From Planctomycetota bacterium (GTDB lineage: Bacteria; Planctomycetota; Phycisphaerae; Tepidisphaerales; Tepidisphaeraceae): a stretch of DNA of 64,000 nt. Shown in pieces: positions 1 through 9,697 of this stretch. The stretch's first letter is position 1; the number at the start of each line of letters is the position of its first letter. The translations under genes were made by a program, and so were the position numbers. Location of the stretch: NCBI GenBank assembly GCA_039182125.1, contig JBCDCH010000003.1, forward strand, positions 53,046 through 117,045. The letters run 5' to 3'. The notes under the pieces were generated by a model. The model did no database searches. It saw nothing but the letters and a program-made list of their open reading frames with translations, and was not told the DNA's origin.

Positions 1-2456
1 CGCAGATCGAGTTCGAACGGAACCGGGAACGGTACGAGTTCCTGAAGTGGGGGCAGAAGGCGTTCGACAACTTCGGCGTGACCCCGCCGAGCATCGGCAT
101 CGTGCACCAGGTGAACCTCGAACATCTCGCCGGCGTGGTCTTGGAGCAGGGCGGCGTCGCGATGCCCGACAGCCTCGTCGGTACCGACTCGCACACGACG
201 ATGATCAACGGCTTGGGCGTGCTGGGCTGGGGCGTGGGCGGCATCGAAGCCGAGGCGGCGATGCTCGGGCAGCCGACGTACATGCTCACCCCCGAGGTCG
301 TTGGCATGAAGCTCACCGGCGAACTGCCCGAAGGCGCGACCGCAACGGACCTTGTCCTGCGTGTCACGGAGATCCTCCGCGGCCACGGCGTGGTCGGGAA
401 GTTCGTCGAGTTCTTCGGCCCCGGCATGAAGCACATGTCCGTCGCCGACCGCGCGACCATCGCCAACATGGCCCCCGAGTACGGGGCGACGATGGGCTTC
501 TTCCCTGTTGACGAGAAGACGCTCGACTACCTGCGTCTGACCGGCCGCGAGGAGTCGCAGATCGAACTCGTCGAGGCGTACACGAAAGCGAACCACCTTT
601 GGTGCGACAGCGATTGCGAGCCGGTGTTCACGGACCTGCTGGAGCTTGACCTCGGCACGATCACGCCGAGTGTCGCCGGCCCGCGCCGTCCGCAGGACCG
701 CATCGAACTCACGCAAACGCGCAGCAGCTTCCGCAGCGTGCTCATGGACGATTTCGGCCAGAACCTCGACGGCCAAGTCCCGCGGCTCGATCGCTGGGCG
801 ACCGATGGCCCGGTACACAGCGACATCAGCGCCGACGCTGCCGATGCGGCCCAGCACGCCGACGAAAAGCCGAGCGTTGTCGGCAGTGCGCTCCAGGCCG
901 TCGCCGACACCGCCGCGTCCGTTGCCGGGGCCATCGAGCAGAAGCTGCACCCCAAGGACGGCCTTCAACACGGCGACATCGTCATCGCCGCGATCACGTC
1001 CTGCACCAACACGAGCAACCCGAGCGTGATGGTCGCCGCGGGTTTGGTCGCGCAGAAAGCCAACGCGCTGGGTCTGAAGGTGCCGAGCTTTGTCAAAACG
1101 TCGCTCGCGCCCGGCAGCCGCGTTGTGACCGACTACCTGGAGAAGTCCGGCCTGCAAACCGAGCTCGACAACCTCGGTTTCAACACCGTCGGCTACGGCT
1201 GCACGACCTGCATCGGCAACTCCGGCCCGCTGCCGGAACACATCAGCCGTGAGATCGAGGCCAACGACCTCGTCGCGTGCAGCGTGCTCTCGGGCAACCG
1301 CAACTTCGAGGGTCGGATCAACCCACACGTCAAAGCGAACTACCTTGCGAGCCCGCCGCTGGTCGTGGCGTTTGCGTTGGCCGGGAGCATGGACGTCGAT
1401 CTCACCGACGAGCCGATCCAGAACGTCGACGGCCGCGACATCTACCTCAAGGACATCTGGCCCACGCAGGCCGAGATCGAGGAGACCGTCGCCAAGTGCA
1501 TCACGCCCGAGATGTTCCGCGCTCAGTACACCGGCGTCGCCGACAAGAACGAAGACTGGAACAAGATCCCCGTCAAGGGCGGCGAGCTGTTCGAGTGGGA
1601 CGAAAAGAGCACGTACGTGCAGGAGCCGCCGTTCTTCGTGGACCTCGGTGCCGAGCCGGAGCCGATCAAGCCGATCAAGGGCGCGAAGGTGCTCGTGAAG
1701 GTCGGCGACAGCGTCACGACCGACCACATTAGTCCCGCTGGCGCGATCAAGACCGACAGCCCCGCGGGCAAGTACCTCATCGACAACGGCGTGCCGCGCA
1801 GCATGTTCAACAGCTTCGGCGCACGCCGCGGCAACGACCGCGTCATGGTCCGCGGCACCTTTGCCAACATCCGCCTCAAGAACCAACTCGCCCTCGGCAC
1901 CGAGGGCGGCTGGACCAAGTACATGGGCGATGGCGACCTACCCGCCGGCACCGTCACCACCACCGGCGACGACGGCGACTACCCGAGCATCTTCGACGCC
2001 GCCCGCGCCTATGGCGTGGCCAACACGTCCGATCCCGACATTGCCCCGACCGCCGGCGCGACGCCGCTGGTCGTGCTCAGCGGCAAGGACTACGGCATGG
2101 GCAGCAGCCGCGACTGGGCGGCCAAGGGGACGATCCTGTTGGGCGTGAAGGCCGTCATCGCCGAGAGCTTCGAGCGCATCCACCGCTCCAATCTCGTCGG
2201 CATGGGCGTGCTGCCGTTGACGTACGCCGAGGGCCAGTCCGCCGACACGATCGGCCTCGACGGCACCGAAACCTTCGACATCGCCGTCGACGACAACCTC
2301 AAGGCCCGCCAAACCGTCCACGTCACCGCGACCCGCGTCGACGGCACGACGATGCAGTTCGATACCGTCTGCCGCGTCGATACTCCCGTGGAAGTCGAGT
2401 ACTACCGCAACGGCGGCATCCTCCAAACGGTGCTACGCCGGTTGATGAAGAACTGA
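1..2456 (+). CDS. acnA: Aconitate hydratase (aconitase A), 5' truncated by window edge
   Basis: Interconverts citrate and isocitrate in the TCA cycle; cytoplasmic [4Fe-4S] enzyme. The frame is open from base 3 to the TGA at 2454-2456 and already reads conserved AcnA sequence ([20 protein letters not shown]) at the window edge, so the true start lies upstream. The GTG at 78 lies inside this conserved region and is not the start. Cluster ligands are visible as SCTNTSNPS (near nt 1000) and [11 protein letters not shown] (near nt 1200). The C-terminal swivel domain has [15 protein letters not shown] and [15 protein letters not shown]. An Ala-rich linker (about nt 820-960) precedes the first cluster Cys, in a region that varies among AcnA proteins. 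The family identification is secure; only the N-terminus is missing. Confidence 0.97.
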   Translation, partial: QIEFERNRERYEFLKWGQKAFDNFGVTPPSIGIVHQVNLEHLAGVVLEQGGVAMPDSLVGTDSHTTMINGLGVLGWGVGGIEAEAAMLGQPTYMLTPEVVGMKLTGELPEGATATDLVLRVTEILRGHGVVGKFVEFFGPGMKHMSVADRATIANMAPEYGATMGFFPVDEKTLDYLRLTGREESQIELVEAYTKANHLWCDSDCEPVFTDLLELDLGTITPSVAGPRRPQDRIELTQTRSSFRSVLMDDFGQNLDGQVPRLDRWATDGPVHSDISADAADAAQHADEKPSVVGSALQAVADTAASVAGAIEQKLHPKDGLQHGDIVIAAITSCTNTSNPSVMVAAGLVAQKANALGLKVPSFVKTSLAPGSRVVTDYLEKSGLQTELDNLGFNTVGYGCTTCIGNSGPLPEHISREIEANDLVACSVLSGNRNFEGRINPHVKANYLASPPLVVAFALAGSMDVDLTDEPIQNVDGRDIYLKDIWPTQAEIEETVAKCITPEMFRAQYTGVADKNEDWNKIPVKGGELFEWDEKSTYVQEPPFFVDLGAEPEPIKPIKGAKVLVKVGDSVTTDHISPAGAIKTDSPAGKYLIDNGVPRSMFNSFGARRGNDRVMVRGTFANIRLKNQLALGTEGGWTKYMGDGDLPAGTVTTTGDDGDYPSIFDAARAYGVANTSDPDIAPTAGATPLVVLSGKDYGMGSSRDWAAKGTILLGVKAVIAESFERIHRSNLVGMGVLPLTYAEGQSADTIGLDGTETFDIAVDDNLKARQTVHVTATRVDGTTMQFDTVCRVDTPVEVEYYRNGGILQTVLRRLMKN

Positions 2457-2629
2457 CCGATGTTGGGTAAGCGACGATGGCTGACACGTCGAAGATTTCG
2501 GCGTTGACCGACCGAGGCGGCCGCTGGGGCGAGGATGCGGTGAGCCGTTCTTTGATCGATTCGAATAGCTCGTGAGTGACGGTGCATCTTCGGCTTAGCC
2601 GCCGGTCCGAAGGTTGATACACTCGTGCG

Positions 2630-3136
2630 ATGCTTCGCTCGCTGATCTGTTTGCCGTTGCTGTTTCTATTTGCCCTTGCCCCGCTGGACGTTTCGGACAC
2701 TGACGCGCTTCTTGAGAAGGTCGATGACCGTGTTACCGTCGAGGGGATGGTTGAGCATGCGGCGTGGAGTCGTAGCGGAAAGGTCATGAACATCCGCTTC
2801 AAGGATGTCGGGGAGAAGGGCTTCATGGCGGCGCTGTTCGAGCGGCAGCGGGAGAAGTTCGACGAAGCGTTCGACGGAGACGTCGCCAAGGCGATCGCCG
2901 GCAGGCGCGTTCGCATCACGGGGAAGCTCGTGCTTTATGGTGGCCACATCGAGGAACTTAAGGGCCGGCCCGAGATCATCCTGCGCGATCCCGACCAACT
3001 TGAGATCGTCAAACCGGATAGTCCGACATCTCGGCCCGCCGACGACGAGGAAGAACCCGACGCACCGTCCACTCAGCCGTCGGAGACCGAAGGAACCAAG
3101 AAGGGGTTGAAGCTCAACAACGAAAGCGATCAGTAA
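2630..3136 (+). CDS. Small exported protein of unknown function, possible OB-fold
   Basis: 168 aa, function not recognised. The N-terminus (MLRSLICLPLLFLFALAPLD) is a short signal-peptide-like hydrophobic segment. The middle (residues 25-125) alternates short beta-like stretches (VTVEGMVEHA, VMNIRFKDV, RRVRITGKLVLYGG, PEIILRDPDQLEIV). This pattern is reminiscent of small OB-fold domains found in planctomycete exported proteins; that fold is my inference. The tail is acidic and low-complexity with TSRPADDEEEPD and PSTQPSE, the TQP-type linker seen in other exported proteins of this window. The stop lies 1 nt before the GTG start of the CPBP gene, so the two are probably cotranscribed. Confidence 0.7.
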   Translation: MLRSLICLPLLFLFALAPLDVSDTDALLEKVDDRVTVEGMVEHAAWSRSGKVMNIRFKDVGEKGFMAALFERQREKFDEAFDGDVAKAIAGRRVRITGKLVLYGGHIEELKGRPEIILRDPDQLEIVKPDSPTSRPADDEEEPDAPSTQPSETEGTKKGLKLNNESDQ

Positions 3137-3137
3137 C

Positions 3138-4067
3138 GTGACGCCGATGTTCGCAGCGGCCGCGCTGGCTTCGTCGGGGGTGGCCTCACCGGTCGATCAG
3201 GGAACCGCGTTGCTGGTGATGTTCGCTTTCACGGGCCTGCTCACGGCCGGCATTGTTGTCTTGGCGGTCGGGTTGGGCTTGCTTCGATGGAAGGGCGTCC
3301 TGCTCGGTACACGTCAGCCCGAGCGCAACGAAGCACCGATCCGTTGGGCGTTGTTCGGCATCGGCCTGTTCGTGTGGTTCTTCGCCCAACTCGCGGCCGT
3401 CGGGATTGTCGTCGCCTTCGTCGGCGGCGTGGAAGAGATGCAGGAGGCGATCCAGGAGATACGCTACCTGCTCGCGGTGAGTGTCGGCCCCTGGCTGGTC
3501 ATCATCCCGGTCGTGGCGTTGGCGGGCGTGTTGCTTCCGCTCAAGCCGTGGCATCGACTCGGGTGGAAGCCGATCGGGTTCGCGCACGGCGCACTGTCGG
3601 TGCCCATGATCATCCCGGTGGTGTTGTTTGTCACCATGGGTACGCAACTCGTGCGGTACCACCTTGGTGCGTCGCTGGACGAGTCCCATCCGCTGCTCGC
3701 CGGCCTGGAAACCGACTGGTTGTTGGTGGCCGGGATGTTCCTTGGTGTCGGGTTGCTCGTGCCGATCGCGGAGGAGATCGCGTTTCGTGGGCTGCTGCAG
3801 GGGGCGCTCGGGGCCGGGCTGACGCGTTTGGCTGATCCGATGAAGGAGGCGGGCATGCGGTGGCTGGCGATCCTCATCAGCTCGCTGGTTTTCGCGGTGA
3901 TTCATCCGTTCTTTTCCTGGCCGGCGATCTTCACGCTCTCGATCCTGCTCGGCTACGCCTACGACCGGTCCGGTTCGATCTGGACGCCGATCGTCGGGCA
4001 CGCGGCGTTCAACACGTTCAACCTCTCGTTGGCCGTCTTGCTGCTCTATGCCGACGTGCCCGCGTAG
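3138..4067 (+). CDS. CPBP family intramembrane metalloprotease
   Basis: 309 aa polytopic membrane protein with about seven or eight hydrophobic segments. It carries the CPBP/ABI (Rce1-like) motifs: EEIAFRG near residue 212 (motif 1, EExxxR), then FAVIHPFFSW (motif 2 His) and HAAFNTFN near the C-terminus (motif 3, HxxxN). Family members are intramembrane proteases or scaffolds; the substrate cannot be predicted here. The start is a GTG directly after the TAA of the upstream gene (1-nt gap), which suggests translational coupling. tyrS follows 12 nt downstream on the same strand. Confidence 0.88.
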   Translation: MTPMFAAAALASSGVASPVDQGTALLVMFAFTGLLTAGIVVLAVGLGLLRWKGVLLGTRQPERNEAPIRWALFGIGLFVWFFAQLAAVGIVVAFVGGVEEMQEAIQEIRYLLAVSVGPWLVIIPVVALAGVLLPLKPWHRLGWKPIGFAHGALSVPMIIPVVLFVTMGTQLVRYHLGASLDESHPLLAGLETDWLLVAGMFLGVGLLVPIAEEIAFRGLLQGALGAGLTRLADPMKEAGMRWLAILISSLVFAVIHPFFSWPAIFTLSILLGYAYDRSGSIWTPIVGHAAFNTFNLSLAVLLLYADVPA

Positions 4068-4079
4068 CATGCCGGTCCC

Positions 4080-5240
4080 ATGAGCCCGGCCGATCAAATC
4101 GAAACCCTCCGCCGCCGCTGCGAGCGCATCGTTTCCGAAGACGAGCTGATCAAGAAGCTCGGGTACGCCGCGAAGTCGGGCAAACAGCTCCGCGTGAAGC
4201 TCGGCATGGACCCAACCGCGCCGGACGTGACGCTGGGCCACTGCGTGCCGCTCAAGGTCATCCGCCAGTTCCAGGACTGGGGCCACAAGGCCGTGCTGAT
4301 CATCGGGGACGCGACCGCCGCCGTCGGTGATCCGACCGGCGTGAACACGACGCGGCCGCTTTTGAGCCCCGAGCAGATCGCCGCCAACGCCGAGACGTAC
4401 ATCGCCCAGGTCGGCAAGGTCTTGCGCACCGACGATGATGCCCTCGAAGTCCGCCGCAACAGCGAATGGCTCGGGCAAATGGACCTGACGCAACTCATCA
4501 AACTCGCCGCAAGAAAGACCGTCGCGCAGGTGCTGGAGCGTGATGACTTCAAGCAGCGCTACGAGAGCAACACGCCGATCGGTCTGCACGAGTTTATCTA
4601 CCCGTTGCTGCAGGGTTGGGACAGCGTCGCGATCGACGCTGACATCGAGTTCGGCGGGAACGACCAACTGTTCAACAACCTCGTCGGTCGCGACTTCCAA
4701 CAGCAAGAGGGCAAGGCCCCGCAGGTCGTGATCGTCACGCCGCTTCTGGTCGGCACCGACGGGGCGCTGAAGATGTCCAAGTCCAAGGGCAACTACATCG
4801 CCGTTACCGACCCCCCTGGCGGCGACGGCGGCATGTTCGGCAAGGTCATGTCGCTGCCCGACGAGCTGATGGCGCAGTACTTCACGCTGCTGACCGAGTC
4901 CGAGCAACACGACGGCGAGTCGCCGCGCGATGCGAAGGTACGCCTGGCCAAGCTGATCGTCACCGAGTTCCACGACGCTGCCGCGGCCGACGACGCCGAG
5001 AAGCAGTTCATGACCGCCACCCACGGCGGCATCCCCGACGACATCCCCACCGCCTCGGCCACCGGCAACATCCTCGACGTCCTCGTCAAAGTCGGCTTCT
5101 GCAGGAGCAAGGGCGAAGCCAGACGAAAGATCAACGAAGGCGGCGTCCGTGTGGATGGCGAGAAGGTCGCCGACATCGACGCGACCGTGAGTGGTGGCGT
5201 TTTGCAGTTGGGGAAGAAGAAGTTTGTGAGACTCGGCTGA
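4080..5240 (+). CDS. tyrS: Tyrosyl-tRNA synthetase
   Basis: 386 aa, close to the family's usual length. Charges tRNA-Tyr with tyrosine in the cytoplasm. The class I HIGH-like motif is PTAPDVTLGH (residues 45-54), followed by IIGDATAAVGDPTG. The signature loop is KMSKSKGNY near residue 231, so this belongs to the TyrRS subgroup with KMSKS rather than the KFGKT of E. coli TyrS. The C-terminal 60 residues form an S4 RNA-binding domain (ILDVLVKVGFCRSKGEARRK, GGVRVDGEKV). ATG start 12 nt after the CPBP gene. Confidence 0.97.
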   Translation: MSPADQIETLRRRCERIVSEDELIKKLGYAAKSGKQLRVKLGMDPTAPDVTLGHCVPLKVIRQFQDWGHKAVLIIGDATAAVGDPTGVNTTRPLLSPEQIAANAETYIAQVGKVLRTDDDALEVRRNSEWLGQMDLTQLIKLAARKTVAQVLERDDFKQRYESNTPIGLHEFIYPLLQGWDSVAIDADIEFGGNDQLFNNLVGRDFQQQEGKAPQVVIVTPLLVGTDGALKMSKSKGNYIAVTDPPGGDGGMFGKVMSLPDELMAQYFTLLTESEQHDGESPRDAKVRLAKLIVTEFHDAAAADDAEKQFMTATHGGIPDDIPTASATGNILDVLVKVGFCRSKGEARRKINEGGVRVDGEKVADIDATVSGGVLQLGKKKFVRLG

Positions 5241-5306
5241 AGCTGCGATTCGATGGTGTGCCGCTGATATATTTGGGTCGGACGTCACTGATGAGGAGTG
5301 CGGCCG

Positions 5307-5777
5307 ATGAAATCGACAGAAGTCAGCGAACTGGTTTCCAAAGCCGACAGTGTGATCGCCCGATTCATGGCGCGGACGGGTCACGGCGTTGAGCGGCTCA
5401 TGCTCGGAGGATTGTTCGTTTGGTTTGGCACGCTCAAGGTCTTCGGCGAAGTGTCGGCCACGAGCATCGTGGCCAAGACGGTTTACATCGGCCGGCCCGA
5501 GGTGACGGTTCCGTTGCTCGGGGCGTGGGAAGTGATGATCGGCATATGCCTTTGGTTTCACGCGATGCTTCGGATCGCAATCGGTTTGCTCGTGATCCGG
5601 CTCATGGGAACGATCATCGCCTTCGTCGCTGCGCCGACCGATGTGATTTTCCATCACGTGCCATGGGCGCCGACGATTCAGGGGCAATATCTGGTCAAGG
5701 ACGTGTGCCTGCTCGGGGCCGCCTTGGTCATTGGTGGGACCGTTCGGCATCGACACCGGAAGAAAGGCGTCCATTGA
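5307..5777 (+). CDS. DoxX-like small membrane protein
   Basis: 156 aa with four predicted hydrophobic segments: LMLGGLFVWFGTLKVFG, VPLLGAWEVMIGICLWF, IAIGLLVIRLMGTIIAFVAA and LVKDVCLLGAALVIGGTV. The layout, a first helix with a small-residue/FG pattern and a last helix after a VKD-type turn, resembles DoxX and DUF417 proteins. Their roles are poorly defined (some are linked to redox stress), so no function is claimed. The start is the ATG at 5307, not the in-frame GTG at 5298, because GAGGAG at 5293-5298 is correctly spaced (8 nt) for the ATG. The gene stands alone, 66 nt after tyrS. Confidence 0.72.
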   Translation: MKSTEVSELVSKADSVIARFMARTGHGVERLMLGGLFVWFGTLKVFGEVSATSIVAKTVYIGRPEVTVPLLGAWEVMIGICLWFHAMLRIAIGLLVIRLMGTIIAFVAAPTDVIFHHVPWAPTIQGQYLVKDVCLLGAALVIGGTVRHRHRKKGVH

Positions 5778-5892
5778 CGAAGCGTCGGAATGTGACCGAC
5801 CATTGCATTTTGTGACGCTGCTTAGGCGTGGTGCGGTTCGAAGAGCATTCGTGGGCGTTGTTCGGACTGGTTGATTTTGTTACAACCTGACC

Positions 5893-7152
5893 GTGAGGTT
5901 TACTTTGCTTGCGCTGTTGCTTGTAGCCGTGGTCGGTTGCACGCGCGGTCCGCGCGTGCCTGACCTGGGCGGGATCTACAACGAGGCCGCGCAGGAACTC
6001 TCGGGCACACCTGATCGAAATCCGGTCATCGTGATCCCCGGCATCCTCGGCTCGCGGCTCGAAACGCCGGACGGGCAGGTCGTCTGGGGGCAGTTTGGCA
6101 GAGGTAGCGTCAATCCGCGGACCGAAGAAGGCATTGCGCTCATGTCCCTGCCCGCTGACGGGTCCGACGACGGTGTCCGTGCGGTCGGCGTGATCGACCG
6201 TTTCAGCCTCAATCTGTGGGGCGGCTTGGGTTTCCAACAGGCGGCGTATGAAAACCTGCTCAAGACGCTTGGCGTTGGCGGTTACATCGACCGCGACATG
6301 AATTACAACCCGAGTGATAGTGTCGACTACGGCGAGGAGCATTTCACCTGCTTCCAGTTTCCCTACGACTGGCGGCGTGAGTTGAGCGAGTCGGCGATCG
6401 CGCTGCATGCATTCATCGAGACCGAGCGCGAGGTCGTGCGCCGACGGCGTATCGGGCTGTTCGGTGCCGAGGCGGTCGAAGCGGCGGGGCCGATCAAGTT
6501 CGATGTCGTCGCCCACAGCATGGGCGGGCTGGTGCTGCGGTACTACTTGATGTACGGCCCGACGCCGCTGGACGAGGTGCCGGATACGCCGACCTGGGCG
6601 GGGGCGAAGTACATCGACAAGGCGATCTTCGTCGGCACGCCGCACGGCGGGAGTGTCGAGGCGTTACGGACGCTGATCGAGGGCAAACGATTCGCGCCGA
6701 TCCTTCCGCATTACCCGGCCCGCGTGCTCCAGTCCTACCCGTCGATGTTCCAACTCGTACCGACGCACGAGTTGTGGCGCATTCCCGTCGGGGCACGCAA
6801 GGATGCCTTGCCTTTGGAAACGCTCGAGCGGCATGTGGACATGGCCGAACGATTCCATGCGGCGATCCGTGTCGAGGCCGATCCTCCCGCGAACCTGCGA
6901 CAATATCTCTTCGTCGCGGACGCCATCCAGACCGCCGACAAGCTCGGCCCCGACCTGCGGACGGTCGCCAGTGCCCCCGGTGACCAGACCGTTACCCGTG
7001 ATGCGGCCATCCTCGATCGCGACCCGGGGCCGCTGCTGGACAGTCCCATTCCCTGGGACCGAATCCAGTTCCTGCACACCGATCACCTCGGCATGACGCA
7101 GGACCCGGGGTTCACCGACAACATGCTGTTTCTTTTACTCATCCAAAAGTGA
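5893..7152 (+). CDS. LCAT-like alpha/beta-hydrolase lipoprotein
   Basis: 419 aa, GTG start. The N-terminus LLALLLVAVVGCTRGP is a lipoprotein signal with lipobox VVGC, so the protein is probably anchored in the envelope. PVIVIPGILGSRLETPDG (about residues 45-62) is the oxyanion/lid start typical of lecithin:cholesterol acyltransferase-like proteins. VVAHSMGGLVLRYYL places the nucleophile at Ser209. HTDHLGM near residue 396 supplies the likely catalytic His, with the acid probably nearby. Expected activity is ester or acyl-transfer chemistry on lipids; the substrate is unknown. A long region between the PGILGS motif and the nucleophile matches the LCAT cap domain. Confidence 0.85.
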   Translation: MRFTLLALLLVAVVGCTRGPRVPDLGGIYNEAAQELSGTPDRNPVIVIPGILGSRLETPDGQVVWGQFGRGSVNPRTEEGIALMSLPADGSDDGVRAVGVIDRFSLNLWGGLGFQQAAYENLLKTLGVGGYIDRDMNYNPSDSVDYGEEHFTCFQFPYDWRRELSESAIALHAFIETEREVVRRRRIGLFGAEAVEAAGPIKFDVVAHSMGGLVLRYYLMYGPTPLDEVPDTPTWAGAKYIDKAIFVGTPHGGSVEALRTLIEGKRFAPILPHYPARVLQSYPSMFQLVPTHELWRIPVGARKDALPLETLERHVDMAERFHAAIRVEADPPANLRQYLFVADAIQTADKLGPDLRTVASAPGDQTVTRDAAILDRDPGPLLDSPIPWDRIQFLHTDHLGMTQDPGFTDNMLFLLLIQK

Positions 7153-7204
7153 TATGGACGTCCGGTGATTGCGGGAGGATGGTGCAGTTTTACGTGACAC
7201 GCAC

Positions 7205-9697
7205 ATGAACCCCATCGCCGCATATACCAACTGGCTCCACACGCGCTGGCCCGCCGGGAAGCCCGAGAAGCTTCCGATCGCTGACGAGAGAGGCCGGACC
7301 AACGTCAAGGGCCTGTACATCGTTGGCGACCTCACCGGGATTCCGCTGCTCAAGCTCAGCGCCAACGCCGGTGTCAACGCCGTGCGCGAGATCGCCGAGG
7401 AACTCAAGGGCGAATCGGCGCAGGACGGCGTGCTCGACGTGGCCATCATCGGCGGCGGTACCTCCGGCTTCGCTGCGGCGACCGAGTGCGAAGAACTCGG
7501 CCTGAAGTACTGCGTCTTCGAAGCGAGCAAGCCGTTCTCGACGATCAAGGACTTCCCCAAGGGCAAGCCGATCTTCACCTATCCGACCGACACGCCCATC
7601 GAGGGGCGGATCTCGCTGCACGAGAAGTCGGACATCAAGGAAGGGCTCATCGAAGACCTCGAGGAGCAGACCGTCGACACCGGGCTCAAGTGGGTCAAGG
7701 GCAACGTCACGCACATCGAGAAGGGCAGCCCGCTGACGGTGGTGCTCGGCAAGAAGGCCGAGACGCCCGAGAACGTCCATCTCAACGGCACCGGCTTCGT
7801 CACCGAAGGCGAAAAGATCAAGGCCAAGCGGGTCATCGTCGGCATCGGCCGCAGCGGCAACTACCGCTCCCTCGGCGTCCCCGGTGAGGGCATGACCGAA
7901 AAGGTCAGCCACCGCCTGCACGACCCGGCCGACTACTGCGGCAAGAACATTCTCATCGTCGGCGGCGGCGACAGCGCGCTCGAGACCGCCATCGCCCTGA
8001 CCAAGTGCGGTGCCGACGTGACGCTCAGCTATCGCAAGCCCGAGTTCAACCGGCCCAAGCCCGAGAACGCCGAGACCATCGCCGTTCTGGCCCAGAATCC
8101 CGAGGCCGAGGTCGGCGTCGAGCAATCCTCCGATCCGCGTCAGTCCAGCAGTGTCGGCGAATGGATGAAGGACGACGGCGGTTCACCCCCACCGAACATC
8201 GAGGCCAAGGGCACGCTCAAGCTGCTCATGAACTCCGATGTCACCGATATCCGACAGGACGCGGTCGACATCAAGCTCAAGGACAACGGCGAAACCACGA
8301 CGGTCGAGAACGATCAAGTTTTCCTGATGATCGGCCGTGAAGCCCCGCTTGGCTTCTTCCGCAAGTCCGGCGTGCGCATCCGCGGGGAGCGGACGCTTTG
8401 GTGGTGGACGTCGCTGATCCTGTTCCTCACCTTCTGCATGTGGATGTACCACTGGAAGGCGGGCAAGGGTCTGCTCGGCTTCGAGGCACTTGCCCCGGAT
8501 GCGTGGCCTGGCTGGCTCGTCTGGGAACCGAGCGCGACCTGGCAAGCGGTCACCGGTTTATTCGCCGCGCCGTTCACCAACTACTTTCGCGCCGACGACA
8601 CGCTCGGCGGCGTCATCGTCAACTCGATGGGTAGCCGGTCGTTCTATTACTCGCTCGCCTACTCGTTGTGCGTCGTCATCTTCGGCATCGACCGGATCAT
8701 GCGCCGCAAGACGCCTTACGTGAAGGTACAGACCTACTCACTGATGGCGATCCAGGTGATCCCGTTGTTCCTGTTGCCGGAGATCATCCTGCCGTACATG
8801 GGCGCGACCGGCTGGTTCGACGGTGGGCCGCTGGGCTGGATCGCGGATCAGTTGTTCCCCGGCGGGTCCTACTGGCGGGCATACGGGTTGATCCTGGCGT
8901 GGCCGTTGATGGCGTGGAACTGGTTCACCGGCGATCCGATCTGGGGCTGGCTCATTCTCGGCTTCGTGCAGACGTTCATGATCATCCCGGCGATGGTCTA
9001 CTACCTCGGCAAGGGCAGCTACTGCGGGTGGGTCTGCTCCTGCGGCGCGCTCGCCGAGACGCTCGGCGACCGTCACCGCGAGAAGATGCCGCACGGGCCG
9101 TTCTGGAATCGGTTCAACATGGTCGGCCAGGCGATCCTCGCCTTCTCGCTAATCATCATGGCCTTCCGCCTGATCGGCTGGCTGGCCGCTGGCAAGCTCA
9201 TCCCCGGTGTCGAGGTCGGCTGGCTCATGTGGGCCGAGGACGGTTACGAGTGGCTCGCCAACAAGGCGCCGCTCATCAGCTTCGCGTGGTTCGTCGATTT
9301 GCTGTGGGCGGGCGTGCTGGGTGTCGGGCTGTACTTCTGGTTCTCCGGTCGATTCTGGTGCCGGTTCGCCTGTCCGCTGGCCGCGTTGATGCACATCTAT
9401 CACCGCTTCGGCCAGTTCGCGATCATCCCTGACAAGAAGAAGTGCATCAGTTGCAACGTCTGCACCAGCGTGTGCCACCAGGGCATCGACATCATGAGCT
9501 TCGCCAACAAAGGCCGGCCGATGCGTGATCCCGAGTGCGTAAGATGCAGTGCCTGCGTGCAGATGTGCCCGACCGGCGTGCTGAGCTTCGGACGTGTGAA
9601 CAAGGACGGCGTGACCATCGCCGTCGACGGGCTGGCCGCCTCGCCGGTGCGGATGAAGGAAACCCAACTGACGGTCAACGGAAAGGCATTGTCATGA
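7205..9697 (+). CDS. Flavoprotein fused to membrane polyferredoxin (NAD(P)/FAD oxidoreductase - NapH/NosR-like)
   Basis: 830 aa fusion. Residues 1-75 resemble the C-terminal tail of a thioredoxin-reductase-type flavoprotein (NVKGLYIVGDLTGIPLLKLS). The FAD Rossmann motif AIIGGGTSG follows near residue 80, and a second nucleotide-binding motif, ILIVGGGDSALE, near 250. From about residue 398 there are six or seven membrane helices. Polyferredoxin Cys motifs are YCGWVCSCG (near 606), CRFACP (719), CISCNVCTSVCHQG (746) and CVRCSACVQMCPTG (778); the last two are classic 4Fe-4S motifs. It probably moves electrons from NAD(P)H through FAD and FeS clusters to or across the membrane (inference). The ATG at 7205 was chosen over TTG 7169: neither has a clear SD, but MNPIAAYTNWLHTRWPAG looks like a natural N-terminus. 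It is first in a five-gene run and overlaps the next gene by 4 nt. Confidence 0.9.
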   Translation: MNPIAAYTNWLHTRWPAGKPEKLPIADERGRTNVKGLYIVGDLTGIPLLKLSANAGVNAVREIAEELKGESAQDGVLDVAIIGGGTSGFAAATECEELGLKYCVFEASKPFSTIKDFPKGKPIFTYPTDTPIEGRISLHEKSDIKEGLIEDLEEQTVDTGLKWVKGNVTHIEKGSPLTVVLGKKAETPENVHLNGTGFVTEGEKIKAKRVIVGIGRSGNYRSLGVPGEGMTEKVSHRLHDPADYCGKNILIVGGGDSALETAIALTKCGADVTLSYRKPEFNRPKPENAETIAVLAQNPEAEVGVEQSSDPRQSSSVGEWMKDDGGSPPPNIEAKGTLKLLMNSDVTDIRQDAVDIKLKDNGETTTVENDQVFLMIGREAPLGFFRKSGVRIRGERTLWWWTSLILFLTFCMWMYHWKAGKGLLGFEALAPDAWPGWLVWEPSATWQAVTGLFAAPFTNYFRADDTLGGVIVNSMGSRSFYYSLAYSLCVVIFGIDRIMRRKTPYVKVQTYSLMAIQVIPLFLLPEIILPYMGATGWFDGGPLGWIADQLFPGGSYWRAYGLILAWPLMAWNWFTGDPIWGWLILGFVQTFMIIPAMVYYLGKGSYCGWVCSCGALAETLGDRHREKMPHGPFWNRFNMVGQAILAFSLIIMAFRLIGWLAAGKLIPGVEVGWLMWAEDGYEWLANKAPLISFAWFVDLLWAGVLGVGLYFWFSGRFWCRFACPLAALMHIYHRFGQFAIIPDKKKCISCNVCTSVCHQGIDIMSFANKGRPMRDPECVRCSACVQMCPTGVLSFGRVNKDGVTIAVDGLAASPVRMKETQLTVNGKALS

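Noticed and set aside
3186..5774. 862-codon open frame on the minus strand
   Set aside because: Antisense to the CPBP and tyrS genes, with His/Arg/Asp-rich composition and no domain; a by-product of GC-rich codon use.
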